In this document: piece after piece, positions 35,559-47,243 of the stretch | Position numbering within the stretch: position 1 is the first letter of the stretch | How the letters are laid out: each line of letters starts with the position of its first letter | Source of the DNA: Eriocheir sinensis | Taxonomy: Eukaryota > Arthropoda > Malacostraca > Decapoda > Varunidae | Reading direction: 5' to 3' | Assembly: GCF_024679095.1 (NCBI RefSeq) | Contig: NC_066531.1 | Location: 10,309,234 to 10,373,233 of the forward strand | DNA: 64,000 bases | The notes under the pieces: generated by a model | Databases searched by the model: none | Told to the model about the DNA's origin: nothing | What the model saw: the letters and a program-made list of their open reading frames with translations, nothing else | Made by a program: the position numbers and the translations under genes

Positions 35559-36649
35559 GGGACTGTGGCAACTGGCCTCGGCCACCTAGCCGCCGACCGA
35601 TTCGCCGCGGCCAACTGACCGCCGCAGACACATATGTGATTGTGTTAATAAGACACGAATCTCTTGATGACTGACTGAGGTCGGATTTATAAGATACGAC
35701 TCTCTTAATTTTTAATCATTATGATATTTGGCAACCCTTAAAGGACCCATTAACCTCCTCCGTTAACCCGCATTTTCATTTTTATTAAAAACAATCGGGC
35801 GGTGACCTCGATAAGTCTGTGACAGCTCTATGATAGTTGTGATGAAAACGACTGTGTGTTGGGAGAAGTAGGAGAGAAAAAAAAACAGACCCTGGCATTA
35901 AATTTTGTTCCCATGGAATATGTAACTGAAGCCACCAGATGAACTTCAAGTGCTTCATGATTGGCTTGAGGACACCTGTGTTGGCAGAAGAAAAAGAAGA
36001 GGTAATGGCAGACGTGCTCTACTTTTTCCACAGGAAATGTGGAACGTTTATGAACTCTCCTTAAATGACGAAGACAGGACAAAAGATAACGCAGAAGATG
36101 TTTATGGAAGACTGCAAAATGAACTTGGAATGCAACATCCTACTGTTTGGAAATTTACTGATTGTTTGAAAAAAGTCCAACATGGAAGAGACCTATATTC
36201 CGAGCAGCTGATCACAGGGCAAGATCCACCTGTCAAGTTGAAGAAATACAGACAAGTAGATGAGAGAATCAAAGCAATTGTCAGTGAATTTGAGGGTCGA
36301 AACTATGTTGAATATCTTAGGGACTTGCCAATAACTTTTCGTAGATTTTTGCAGTTGCATCTTATATTTTTCTCGTTTACTTAATTAATAAAGTAATTCT
36401 GAAATTTTAGCATTTTTGCATAAGTATCTTATATTTTTATATTCCAATAAAGCACTCCATAAAGAAATTTTAACCCTCTTGTTTTATCAAACACAATTGT
36501 ATCCATCAACATCAAAAAGTTCCATATGGCGGCGAGTTGGACCGTGGCGACTAGTCTTATTGCTAAATTTGGCGGTCAGCAGGCCGCGGCCAGTTTCCCG
36601 GGGTCAGTTAGTCTGCGGCCAGGTGGCCGCGGCCAGATGTCACAGACCC
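35559..36649 (+). mobile_element. MULE (Mutator-like) transposon, complete small copy
   Basis: The ends are inverted repeats of about 70 bp: GGGACTGTGGCAACTGGCC at 35559 matches, inverted, GGCCAGATGTCACAGACCC ending at 36649, and GCGGCCAACTGACCGCC matches GGCGGTCAGCAGGCCGC. A 9-bp target duplication flanks it: GGCGGGCAA (35550-35558) and GGCGAGCAA (36650-36658), one mismatch. Long TIRs plus a 9-bp duplication are the signature of Mutator-like elements. It encodes only the C-terminal part of a transposase, so it is an internally deleted copy. Confidence 0.85.
35899..36384 (+). pseudogene. MULE transposase C-terminal fragment
   Basis: Starts with ALNFVPMEYVTEA in one frame, shifts near 35937, then reads LHDWLEDTCVGRRKR, LLFPQEMWNVYELSLND, DRTKDNAEDVYGRLQNELG, HPTVWKFTDCLKKVQ, VKLKKYRQVDERIKAIV and YVEYLRDLP. 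The FPxxxWN(V/M)Y, DRTxNxxE and HPT(V/I)WxFxxxLKxxQ blocks are conserved after the catalytic core in many animal MULE transposases. The DDE core and zinc finger are missing. The third catalytic Glu may be the E of DNAEDV, but I cannot confirm it. Confidence 0.75.
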
Positions 36650-36658
36650 GGCGAGCAA

Positions 36659-37261
36659 GGCTGCGGTGGGGGTGGCGGGCAAGGTGACAGTTACGCCACC
36701 ACGGAATTTGTTCTCGATAACCGCGGCTGCCCATATAGGTTTCACTTATACTGCGTTATTTGACGATATACAGTGGCGGCGTTTCACTACCTATGGACCG
36801 CATGAAAATTGTAAATAGCTCCACAAAGGTAAGCGGAGCTAACGAGGCAGCGGCTTGGGGTTATCTAGTCACCTTAACAGGAAACGATAACTAATGCTTA
36901 GTGACAACCTCCAAAACACCTGGAGCACGCAGGAGGCACCACACAACGCAACACTGTTACTGGTAAGGCCTGGAGAGGCTTCAGTGGGGTCACGACGGGA
37001 ACGCGGGCAGGGACAGAGCAGTGGCGCCAACCGGCTACGTATATTTATTGTCACTTTTTTTCCAAAGATCCTACTCACTGCGCCATGTTGTTCAGCATGT
37101 TGTCTGTGTTTGCAGTGATGGGATAAACAACCACTGAATAAATTTAAGTCCGTATATTCTTTGGGACAACCATAATGCGAGCGAGTACGTCAAAACTATA
37201 TATAAGACGGGCGTGAACTGGCCTGAGAGGTCATAATAGGCAACGAAGACAGACTGCTGAC
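36659..37261. other. Spacer, no gene seen
   Basis: Unique-looking DNA. GGTGGCGGGCAAGG near 36679 repeats the MULE flank near 35547, suggesting local duplication before or after insertion. Confidence 0.4.
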
Positions 37262-37680
37262 ACTACAGTATTAACGTTGCCCACTACAGTATTAACGTTG
37301 CCCACTACAGTATTAACGTTGCCCACTGCAGGATTAACGTTGCCCACTACAGTATTAACGTTGCCCACTACAGTATTAACGTTGCCCACTGCAGGATTAA
37401 CGTTGCCCACTACAGGATTAACGTTGCCCACTGCAGGATTAACGTTGCCCACTACAGTATTAACGTTGCCCACTACAGTATTAACGTTGCCCACTACAGT
37501 ATTAACGTTGCCCACTACAGTATTAACGTTGCCCACTGCAGGATTAACGTTGCCCACTACAGTATTAACGTTGCCCACTACAGTATTAACGTTGCCCACT
37601 ACAGTATTAACGTTGCCCACTACAGTATTAACGTTGCCCACTGCAGGATTAACGTTGCCCACTGCAGGATTAACGTTACC
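37262..37680. repeat. 21-bp minisatellite, about 20 copies of two variants
   Basis: Unit ACTACAGTATTAACGTTGCCC, with a variant ACTGCAGGATTAACGTTGCCC. Copies are otherwise almost perfect. The order of variants is irregular with runs of two to four of the first type. Open on both strands because 21 is a multiple of three. Confidence 0.97.
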
Positions 37681-37744
37681 CTTATTGCCAGATCGTTATT
37701 TCCTATAGGAAGAAAATCTGGCTTGCCACTAATATTCCTAAAAG

Positions 37745-38070
37745 TTTGATTTGTTTGCAGCAAAGACAGCTAAGGCAATAAAACAAAAAAGCCATCTAGA
37801 CGCTGCTCCGATAAAAGGAAAAAGAACAAAAGGCCAAAAGAGAGGTCAGTTTCGGGAAAAAGATGCTCTTCTCTTGAAAGAGGCCATATGGTAGGCAGGA
37901 GGAAATAGAGACAAGGAAGGTTGTTCCAGAGTTTACCAGCGGAAGGAGTAAAATAAAGAAGATGCTGGTTAACTTTTGCAAAAGGAATTTGGAGAGAATA
38001 AGATTGAGCAAGAGTAGATAGTCGTGTGCGGCTGGGTCGCAGCTTGGGGAGTGGGGGGGGTGGGAGGGGG
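37745..38070 (-). mobile_element. LINE family A divergent copy, piece 1 (C-terminus)
   Basis: On the - strand: KLRPSRTRLSTLAQSYSLQI and FAKVNQHLLYFTPSAGKLWNN, the RT C-terminal tail, clearly more diverged than the other copies. Same orientation as pieces 2 and 3. Confidence 0.75.
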
Positions 38071-38660
<590 letters not shown>

Positions 38661-39255
38661 AATCAAAATGGAAATATCGATATGAGATAGAAAGTGATGC
38701 AACACAACTCAACCTAGCAGAGCTGCGTGTTAGCTACCCCCCCACACACCCACACCCACCCACACATATGAGATGCATATTCCATTCAAGGGAGGACACA
38801 GTCCCTGTATATGGACATCATCTGTGAGGGGGAATATAACTAGCAGACACGATACAGGATGCCCAACCTCGAGTAAGCTGATTTAGCAAGAGAGGAGTTT
38901 CCAGGTTTTTTTTTTAGTTAAGGACAGACCGAGAATGTTTATTGTAGAAGAAGAGGACAGCTGTGTGTTGTCGAGGAATAGGGGATAGGTGTTTTGAGGA
39001 GTGTGTCGAGTTGACAGATGGAGAAATTGAGCTTTTGAGGCACTAAAGGACATCAAGTTCCTCTTGCCCCATTCAGAAATGATAGTAAGGTCTGAGGTTA
39101 AACGTTCTGCAGCGTTCATCCGAGAGTCTTGTAGTCTCTACAGGGACGGTCTTCGGTCAAAAAGTGTTTAGCAACTCAAAGTGGAGTCGTCGGCGTACGA
39201 GTGGATAGTACAGTTTGTTTTGGGAAGATGTTCATTATTGAACAACATAAAGACA
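38661..39255 (-). mobile_element. LINE family A divergent copy, piece 2 (RT)
   Basis: On the - strand it encodes AAERLTSDLTIISEWGKRNL and LDNTQLSSSSTINILGLSLT, downstream of the YADD region; there is a deletion around 38700-38760. Confidence 0.8.
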
Positions 39256-39271
39256 GTGGGAGATAAGTTTA

Positions 39272-39326
<55 letters not shown>
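39272..39326. repeat. (ATT)n microsatellite
   Basis: About 18 ATT units at the break of the LINE, followed by about 210 bp of unidentified sequence to 39538. Confidence 0.9.
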
Positions 39327-39538
39327 GATAAGCTATCAAAGCCTCCCTTCAGGGTATAGAAGCTGTAGATACAACAAGTTGAATCACACAAAATACCAAA
39401 TAAATAGATCTGACAAAGCATTTTGTAAGGGATGCCGATTATTCTTAAAAACTTTAAATAAAATTCTATGGGCACCAACTTGACGCCAATGATCAAGATG
39501 AAGATCAAGTGCCGGATAAATAAACTGAATTGAATTGA

Positions 39539-39668
39539 TACGGGAAGAACAATGGCCGTCTGCCACAGCAGAGATATATCGTGCAGAAAGGGAACTGGAG
39601 GTAAACGTACAGTGAGAAGGATATAAACCGTATGAGGGTAGTTTGGAAAACAAAGATTTGTGCCAGAC
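39539..39668 (-). mobile_element. LINE family A divergent copy, piece 3
   Basis: On the - strand it reads LPSYGLYPSHCTFTSSSLSA, the palm segment after the first catalytic Asp region. It lies 160 bp upstream of host exon 3. Confidence 0.7.
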
Positions 39669-39827
39669 TCAGTCTCTTCATCGTAGTTCTTTAAATATCA
39701 ATAATGTTTTTCATTTCCGTCTAAATGGCGCGTCACAGACTTGTACACTTCATATTTTATTAACCCTCGCCGTCTCTTTCTTAACTAAAAACATCACATT
39801 TCAACCCAATATTTTCCTTTTCCCCAG

Positions 39828-40961
39828 GTGATGGACACAAAAGACGTGACCCAGGCCATAGAATCGCTGCTACATCACAAATTCCCCACCACTGATGGCC
39901 CACTGTGGTGCGCCCGCGTCCTGCCTTGTGACGCCACTGTCCCTAGTGTACGATCAGAACTGGATGCCGACTTTCCTCACACCCGTCTGATGCTGCTTGC
40001 TAACCACCACGGTATCGCTGACGGTACCACAAACATTTTCATTACGGACGCGTTTCTTCACATCTTGGACAACGTGGTCACTGGTACTGCAATCGACGAC
40101 ACAGTTCAGCTTGGGAGGCTGGTCGCCGGAGAGGAGACAGATGCCATACTTAATGCCAGGAAAGCTGATCTTGAAAAGGACGAGAATCACCTAAAGCTGC
40201 TGATGGATAAAATTAAGAAGTTGAAGACTGAAGAGAAACATATTCCTCGAATTTATCCGATGCCCATGGACCCCAACTTCAGGTGTCAGATTGTTTTGGC
40301 GGACCTGGACAGGGAAACAACCCAGAGATTCATAAAGAAATGCAAGAAAGAGCAAGTCACCGTGAACAGTGGTCTGGTGGCTGTGTTCAACGTGGGTCTC
40401 GTTGACTTTCTACGAGAGGGAGGCCTTGAGCAGGACGAGTACCACATTAACGAGATGCACACCGTCAGTATGCGACGTTACTGGTCAGGCGACACGGCAG
40501 GGACCTTGGGCGTGCACATGATGGCTCTCCAGAACATCGTTTCGACGCCAGCAAAGTGGCGGGACAACTTCTGGGAATACGCTAGAATCGTACATAAGAA
40601 AATTGGTCAAATGCTCCAAGAGAAAGAAGCGGTGATGTACGTCATAAAGATAACACTGGAATTACAAGGAAGGGACAAAGATGACCTTTTTGATGAGCGA
40701 CCATACCCTGAGATTGACTATGGCGCAGCTAACATGGGCAACGCAGACAGGCTTGTACAGACGGAGGGGCAGCAAGTGCGGCTGACGCACCTCATTAGGG
40801 TCACCTCCTGCTTTAACGACCCGATGTACCACCTGTTCCATACCCTCCATGGCTGCCTAATGTACAGCCTCACTTATGCAAATGATATCCTCACGCGGGA
40901 GACAGCACAAAAGTTGGTGGATAAAACCTTCGAAAACTTGAGAACCCTGGCATGGGAGTGA
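39828..40961 (+). CDS. Exon 3 of condensation / acyltransferase-fold gene (377 codons, stop)
   Basis: Preceded by a strong acceptor (TTTTCCTTTTCCCCAG). With exons 1 and 2 the protein is 464 residues, normal for alcohol acyltransferase-like members of the CoA-dependent acyltransferase / condensation superfamily. The motif HHGIADG (HHxxxDG) falls at about residues 147-153; the second His is the general base in this superfamily, which transfers acyl groups from CoA (or carrier proteins) to alcohol or amine acceptors. No signal peptide or membrane segment is seen, so it is probably cytosolic. The end has LTYANDILTRETAQKLVDKT, the usual last helix. The substrate cannot be told. The exon is uninterrupted and its codon use looks like a real gene, in contrast to all surrounding reading frames. 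Confidence 0.88.
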   Translation: MMDTKDVTQAIESLLHHKFPTTDGPLWCARVLPCDATVPSVRSELDADFPHTRLMLLANHHGIADGTTNIFITDAFLHILDNVVTGTAIDDTVQLGRLVAGEETDAILNARKADLEKDENHLKLLMDKIKKLKTEEKHIPRIYPMPMDPNFRCQIVLADLDRETTQRFIKKCKKEQVTVNSGLVAVFNVGLVDFLREGGLEQDEYHINEMHTVSMRRYWSGDTAGTLGVHMMALQNIVSTPAKWRDNFWEYARIVHKKIGQMLQEKEAVMYVIKITLELQGRDKDDLFDERPYPEIDYGAANMGNADRLVQTEGQQVRLTHLIRVTSCFNDPMYHLFHTLHGCLMYSLTYANDILTRETAQKLVDKTFENLRTLAWE

Positions 40962-41654
40962 ATCAGCATCGCTTCCATGCACTGGTGCCAAGGTCACAGA
41001 TATTGTCTTCAGATATAAATCGTTCACAATTCAACGAGGGAGAAAACACCTAACTAATACCCAAGGACATGGAGTCCGAGTCGAGGTTTAGAGTTCAACT
41101 CTATAAAAATCCAACTATTCCTCCTCAAAATCAACAACTTTCATAATATGCGTACCAGTAAATCTCTATTACTCGTTAAATTGGCATCATTGATTAAGTA
41201 ATGGTTTCTGCGCCGCTCATTGGCCGATTGTTAAACTGGCTCTAACCTGCATCAAATTCCGTTTGCAATTAACATAGCCTGCTGTGTCTCGGCCTCTGCG
41301 GACAATGATGGAATGATGGAATGGAAATGAAAAATATTCATTTAACTGTTCTTCCTTATGGCCATTTGTTACAAACAAATAATGAAAATATGCCTCGAAT
41401 TTCATAATAGCATGATGAGAGAAAGTACTTCCCTAAGGCAACTGTTTACATAATGACTACGTAGCATCACTACACATTACGACTCACAAAATACCAATAA
41501 ATCTTACAACAGACGAGCTTTAAGGATATTGTGTGGACTGCAGACTGGCACTTTGTATAGGTGGTAAAAGTAGGAAAAGAATCAAGCCTTTACAGTTCTT
41601 TCAGATATCAAATTTCTCGTTTCAGTCACTGGATGTTGCCCCTTCCGTTTAGTT
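40962..41654 (+). other. 3' UTR and downstream region of the acyltransferase gene
   Basis: No other gene seen. AATAAA at 41496-41501 is a possible poly(A) signal about 535 bp after the stop codon; it is the only obvious candidate nearby and is weakly supported. Confidence 0.35.
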
Positions 41655-41795
41655 CCGACGTTTTTATTACATTTTTGCCTTTTGCCCTGGAAGGCTAACT
41701 TGGCCTGGAATGATGATCGGCCCCAGCCCGTTATGGCGCAGGCAAGTCTTTATAGGAGCGCCATCTTGCTAAGTTTTGTTTGATGTGTCGTTCAC
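41655..41795 (-). mobile_element. SINE-1 copy 6, short and degraded
   Basis: Inverse of the SINE-1 3' part: GGCCCCAGCCCGTTATGGCG, TTTATAGGAGCGCCATCTTG. The head is missing. Confidence 0.7.
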
Positions 41796-42069
41796 GTTTA
41801 TCTTCAACAGTTTGACACCCACACATTGTATGATAAAGACGTCTTTAAACTAATATGTATATCTATCACCAGATACCTTATAACTCAAAAGGGATTTTGA
41901 CAGGAATATTGAGTCACTTCGCTGCATGTAGGAACAACTTAACAACAGGCCAATGAGCGCGATAAGGCCATCACCCAAGCAATGATCCCAAGTCCGCGAT
42001 TCCCTCCCTAAAAAAAATCCATGCCAAGTTACGTGACATCGACTATAATCAGATAGTCAATCTGCTTGT

Positions 42070-42071
<2 letters not shown>
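41796..42071. other. Spacer, no gene seen
   Basis: Unique-looking AT-rich sequence. Confidence 0.4.

Positions 42072-42156
<85 letters not shown>
42072..42156. repeat. (TC)n microsatellite
   Basis: About 42 TC units. Confidence 0.95.
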
Positions 42157-42159
<3 letters not shown>

Positions 42160-42454
42160 ACTTTAAACACTTTATTATGTTTGTCACATACGTTTATACA
42201 CTTACGAATAAGGTTTTTAATTGACAAACAGCCCTTTTTAAGCGATCCTTTTGGGGCAGTAGGAAGTGGAAAACGAAAACGAGAAAATAAACTTATAGCA
42301 AACAAATAAGTAGCCAGAAACGGCTGCATAACATGCCATAATAGGTGGCAGTTACAATTCAAGAGAAGAAAAAAAGAAACCTCTATTGGAGGGCAATTAA
42401 GTTATGAGGAAAGAAGAATAGAATTGGAAAATTATTATATGAGTGATAATGATG

Positions 42455-42620
<166 letters not shown>

Positions 42621-42751
42621 CATGAATAATAAGAATAATAATACCAGTAACCATAATGATATCAACATAAGTAATAAAAAATGTGATAAGAATAAATGTA
42701 TAGAGTTGTATACACCAAATAGCCTGGTGCGAGGATAACAAATGGTTTTTT

Positions 42752-43117
42752 TTTTTATTTGTCATTCAACAGTCGATGGCTCGCTGAATCCTTGATTTGT
42801 GTTGGAACATCATTCCACGTTTTTGGTCCTAAATACAAGTACAGTAGTAAGTGTCTGAACAGGGATAATTTGTTGTTACGAGTTTGATAACTATGTAGAG
42901 ATTGGGTATTGTAGTTATTTGATTTTATTTGTTTGTACGTATGGGATGCAATATTTGATTTTGATAGATCAGTAAGGTTCTGAATATTTAGTGCTTCAAA
43001 TAAAGGGGGAGTGTGCTCGCAATATTCATTATTGGTCATTATTCTGATGGCTTTCTTGTGCACCACATTAAGGTTGTATAGATGACATTGATAAATATTG
43101 GACCAAATGTGATTACA
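42752..43117 (-). mobile_element. LINE family B (CR1/L2-like), RT C-terminal piece
   Basis: On the - strand: NYCNHIWSNIYQCHLYNLNV, VHKKAIRIMTNNEYCEHTPP, then LFEALNIQNLTDL and a tail with GPKTWNDVPTQIKDS. The QKKAIRIITxxxxxxHTxPLFxxLxILxxxDL pattern is the thumb and connector of CR1/L2/Jockey-group LINEs. The reading frame is continued at 43823 beyond a 693-bp foldback insertion. Confidence 0.8.
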
Positions 43118-43123
43118 ATAGTT

Positions 43124-43816
43124 AGTAATTGAGGAGATTCACTACGCGCCCCCAAAATACGATATTACGCCTCCATATTATACTTAAAGGACGAAATACA
43201 TGTCCCTGAACCATAATATGAAGGCGGAACAACTTAAAAGTAAAGAAAAAGTGGTAAAGGGAGTGAAAAGGAATATTATACATACGCGCGCTGTGGTGGT
43301 GTCGGCGGCGGTGGCAGTGTTGCCAATGATCCGCTACGTTAGGTTAGCGATGGTACGTTTAGTTAGCGATTAGCTCGCGTATGTGAGACCCAGGTCCAAC
43401 ACGCGTGGTTATTTTTTTTTAGAACACGCACCTTTACCCAATACTATACCCGGCCCAAACCTTCGCAAAACCCTTTGGGTAAAGATGCTTGTTCTAAAAA
43501 AAATAATAATAATAACCACGCGTTGTGGACCTGGTCTCACATGCGTGGGCTAATAGCTAACTAAACGTACCATCGATAACCTAGCGTACCATCGCTAACC
43601 GGATCGTTGGCAACGTGCTAAACTCTGTCGCCGCCGCCACCAACACAGCGCGCGTATGTATAATATGCCTTTTAACTACCTTTACCAATTTTTCTTTACT
43701 TTTAATTTTTTCCGCCTTCATTTTATGGTTAAGGGACATGTATTTCATCCCTTAACTATAATATGGAGGCGTAATATCGTATTTGGAGGCGCGTAGTTAA
43801 TCTCCACAATTACCAA
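43124..43816. mobile_element. Foldback (long-TIR palindromic) element, 693 bp
   Basis: The two halves are inverted copies: GGAGATTCACTACGCGCC at 43133 pairs with GGCGCGTAGTTAATCTCC near 43800, and the pairing continues inward through CGATATTACGCCTCCATATT, the GCGCGC region, CCAGGTCCAACACGCGTGGT and AGAACACGCACCTTTACCCA. Only about 35 bp near 43442-43476 are unpaired. The hexamer ATAGTT flanks it (43118-43123 and 43817-43822) and is single in the LINE frame (NYC), so it is a target duplication. No coding capacity. Confidence 0.88.
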
Positions 43817-43822
43817 ATAGTT

Positions 43823-44356
43823 TAGATGTGGATAAATGTGGGCATAGTATAAACATTTGAGGATATCAGTTGGGGCGATTTTTTTTTTTTTCTCTTTAAC
43901 AAGGAGTGGAATAGTTTTTTATAGTTTTAAACATAGACTGGATATACGGTGTTTGAAGTTTAAATTGTTATCAAACAATATACCAAGGAATTTTATTTTG
44001 TCTACCTGAAAGATATCATCGTTTGAAATAGTTAAATTTGGTAATGGGTGGTAATTGGTGATAATGTTAGTAAAAAGCATATAATAAGTCTTGGCAGTGT
44101 TTTCCGTTAGTCTGTTAGCTAAACACCAGTTTGAAAATATTTGATGTTCAACGTTAGCTCTGTTGATTATTTCCGTTGGTTGATCTCTAATCATGTAAAA
44201 AAGTTGAGTCGTCCGCAAATAGTATAGTGTTTAGGGAGTTAGACATGTTACTGATGTCATTAATATACAGAAGGAACACTGTGGGACCCATCATACTACC
44301 CTGCTGGTAGAGTAATACATGTTGTTAAAAATTGTGAACTGTGTCAGATTGCTTTA
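43823..44356 (-). mobile_element. LINE family B, RT palm piece
   Basis: On the - strand: QGSMMGPTVFLLYINDISNM, SNSLNTILFADDS (catalytic FADD near 44225), then NWCLANRLTENTAKTYYMLF and IKFLGILFDNNLNFKHRISS. A one-base shift sits next to QGS. Cut at 44356 by a DNA transposon. Confidence 0.85.
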
Positions 44357-45527
44357 GGGGGGGTTGTAAAATCTCAAATCCCATGTTAAATTCCTTATGT
44401 TCTAAGAATATCTCCTTCCTTATTTACGGGCTGACTTCTTTTATTCAACGATCATTTTAATCGGGAAGGATGGGAGATTAACGTTTGCTATCGGAAATTT
44501 TTCTACAATAGTAACAAATATTTTTAAATTTCGATGAAATAATAAAAAAAATGACAAATATTTTTCAAAAATCAAAATCAACTTCAAACAATAGTTCCGA
44601 TAGCAAACCCTATTTATGACTCATACGTTAATAAGTTGCAGTAGGAGATATGTGTATAACAAGAAGTGCAACGCAGGAGATATTTTTTAAAGTGCAAAAT
44701 CATGGTTTTGAGATATCAAGCGATTTACATAGATTTACATAGAAAATCAGACCACACAGACCCCATGGTCCAGATTTGGTGGTCTGTCCTTAAACCTAAG
44801 TGATTTTACATTAATCAGAAGACTCCAAAACGTTGCATTTCTACTCTAGTTGATATTAAGTTGAAGGAAGTGACGGTCGAGCTTATTTTTGAAGGAGTCA
44901 AGTATTTTACCTATTCCAACAAGGGACTTGAAATCCACAGGATACATACATCAGGATAGGAAGAAAAAGCAGGCATGGTGCCCTAAACATACTTTCATTG
45001 GATGTGTAAACCGACTGCTTTGTTTACCCATTGTTACGTCTTTTTTACGGTGTCACAAATATAAGTACTCGAATTTGACCATATTTTAAATTAAAAAACA
45101 GTGTTCTGCTGTGTAAAATCATTAACATATAATTCAAAAGACACATGAGGCGGATACATAGAGTGTTTTGTTGGGTTTATGAAAAAAAATATGATATAAT
45201 CGATTTTCCATGGATAAATACGAAATATATTAGTGACAGCTAAAATTTCACATTTTCTTGACTAGTGGTGTGAGAGAGCCTAAGAGAATCATGACAGACC
45301 ATGAAACAAAAATACTAAAACTAAAAACGGTGAAAACATGGATTGCAAGCCAGTGGCGCCGCGCGGAAGCTCATTGCAGGACGTTGTGTTGTATGTTGCA
45401 CACCACTGTATTATTTTTTTACAATATTCATTCATATACCAAAAGAAAGAGTAATTTTCGCTGAATTTTATAAGCCAAAAATATTTTTTTAAATGGTTGT
45501 TTCAGGCCGACCATTTACAACTCCCCC
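44357..45527. mobile_element. Non-autonomous DNA transposon, 1.17 kb, TTAA- or TA-type target
   Basis: The LINE frame stops at 44356 and resumes at 45528 (SSYL joins to SNLTQFTIF). The ends are inverted: GGGGGGGTTGTAAAATC at 44357 and, inverted, GGGGGAGTTGTAAATGGTC at 45527. The target in the uninterrupted frame is CTTAAG; the flanks now read CTTTA and ATAAG, consistent with a TTAA duplication with one change on each side, or a plain TA. No transposase seen inside. Kolobok or piggyBac-like deletion derivatives are possible. Confidence 0.65.
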
Positions 45528-46878
45528 ATAAGTAAGAGCTGAATCAATCGTGGATGCATCCCCGGATTCCATAGTAGTACATTTTATCCAAGAGAATTTG
45601 AGGCTGAATTGTGTCAAAAGTTTCCATATAAATAGATATGATGGACTTTTTTTCATGAAGTGCTGTATAAAGGTCAGATGTATAAATATTAATTGCGTTC
45701 AAGATGCTCAAACCTGGTCTGAAGCCAAATTGTTTGTCATGTAAGATTTTTTTTTTTAAATAACATTAAATGTGTTCTCATTAATGTTTAAAAGAAATGA
45801 AAATATTAATTGAATAGAAATCGGACGGTAATTGGATAAGTCTGTTTTGTTACCCCTTTTATTAATTGGGATTATTTACCAAGTTTAAGACTGTCGGGAA
45901 AGATGCCTGTCCTAATTGATTGGCTAAATAAGATTGTAAGAGGTTTTGCAAGTATTTCTTTGTTTTCTTTTATTAGATTTCCAGAAATCTCATCAATGTA
46001 ACCTTTCTTTTATTTTTAAGAGATGTTATTGCTTCTATCATATCGAAGTTCGTTATTATGGGCATTACCATTGAGCCTGGGTAGTTTCCACGGAACTTAG
46101 AGATGTGAGAGGCTTGTGGAGGGGGCAGTTTGCTGGCAAGCTCAGGGGCGATCTTTGAAAAGTAGTCATTAAAAGCGTCAGAAATATTTTGTGGCGAATC
46201 CTTAATTTGGTTGTTGTAAATTACTGAGTTGGTTGTGTCACAGGTTTTAGTATTGGTGTTTGTTAGTTCATTCATTGTTTCCCATATCTTCTTGGTATTT
46301 AGTCTAAAATCTGAAAATCTTTGTAAGTAATATTTTCTTTTAGTGATTTTAATGACGTTATTCAGGTAGTGTTTAGAGTTTTTGTAGACTTGAAAGTTAA
46401 ACACACCTAGCTTATTTGATTTATTGAAGGCATATTTATGTTATATATATTTAAAAATTCTTTGGGTGATCCATGGTTTTTGTAGCCTCTTAATTGATAC
46501 AAACTTAAATACCTTGGGAAAACAGGAGTAATAAATGTTATATATTACTTCAAGAAATAAATTGCAGTTTATATTTGTGTCATGGTGAGTTAATAAGGAA
46601 TTCCAGTCGATTTTTGAGAACTCTGTTTTAAATTTTGCCCGATTTTCGACGTTTCTTATCATAAAAGTTATTTTATGTTTCTTTTCAAGTCTCAAGTATT
46701 GGGAGGATTAGGAATACCAATAGGAACAGAACAGGAAACAAAAAATACAGGAGGAGAAGGGAGCTGTAAAGTCAGTCCACATGTGATCTAAGAGGGATGG
46801 AGAAGCTGTGAAATTATAATCAGGAAATGAGGAACGGGATATGTGAGGGAAATGACTGAGGGATTTCATTGTTTAGGG
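45528..46878 (-). mobile_element. LINE family B, linker and RT N-terminal piece
   Basis: On the - strand: KKHKITFMIRNVENRAKF, the linker NVIKITKRKYYLQRFSDFRL, FNDYFSKIAPELASKLPPP, then the RT fingers with a degraded NYRPISI region near 45830 and GFRPG...LNAINIYTS near 45715. Several stops and shifts. Confidence 0.75.
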
Positions 46879-47243
46879 TAGGCGGTGGCTGAACAGATAG
46901 CAAGACGGCCCCGCGTTCAGGAGGACGCGAGTTCAATCCCCGACCGGTGCCACCAAGCTGGGATTTTCAGCCGCCGCCGAGTGGCTTAAAACTACCCACA
47001 TGCTGTCCAGAAGACCACCAATCAACCCGGACTCTAGATTCTAGGATTAAAGATGAGCTCCGGGAGGGCAGCATGAGCCAATGCAAGATGGCGCCTCTAT
47101 AAACACTCGCCTGCGCCAGAACGGGCTGGGCCGACCATCAGGACCCACCGGGAAGAAGCCTTGGACCGACCATCAGGATTCACCGGGAAGAAGCCTACCG
47201 GCGCAATAGGCCAAGACGTAAAAAAAAAAAAAAAAAAAAAAAA
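46879..47243 (+). mobile_element. SINE-1 copy 7
   Basis: Full-length: head GGCGGTGGCTGAACAGATAG, B box GAGTTCAATCCCC, core, doubled GACCATCAGG module, and a pure A tail of about 23 at 47221-47243. Inserted in LINE family B. It looks young. Confidence 0.92.

Noticed and set aside
37262..37680. CRISPR-like array
   Set aside because: Units are contiguous with no unique spacers, and the DNA is eukaryotic.
37277..37708. 143-residue TTVLTLP-repeat frame and its minus-strand VGNVNTV mirror
   Set aside because: Both strands are open only because the 21-bp unit lacks stops.
39828..40961. Intronless 377-residue gene starting at GTG 39828
   Set aside because: The sequence just upstream is a strong splice acceptor, and exons 1 and 2 complete the N-terminus in the right phase.
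43143..43800. Hairpin as an assembly artefact
   Set aside because: The arms differ at many bases and a clean target duplication flanks the element, so a simple fold-over error is unlikely.
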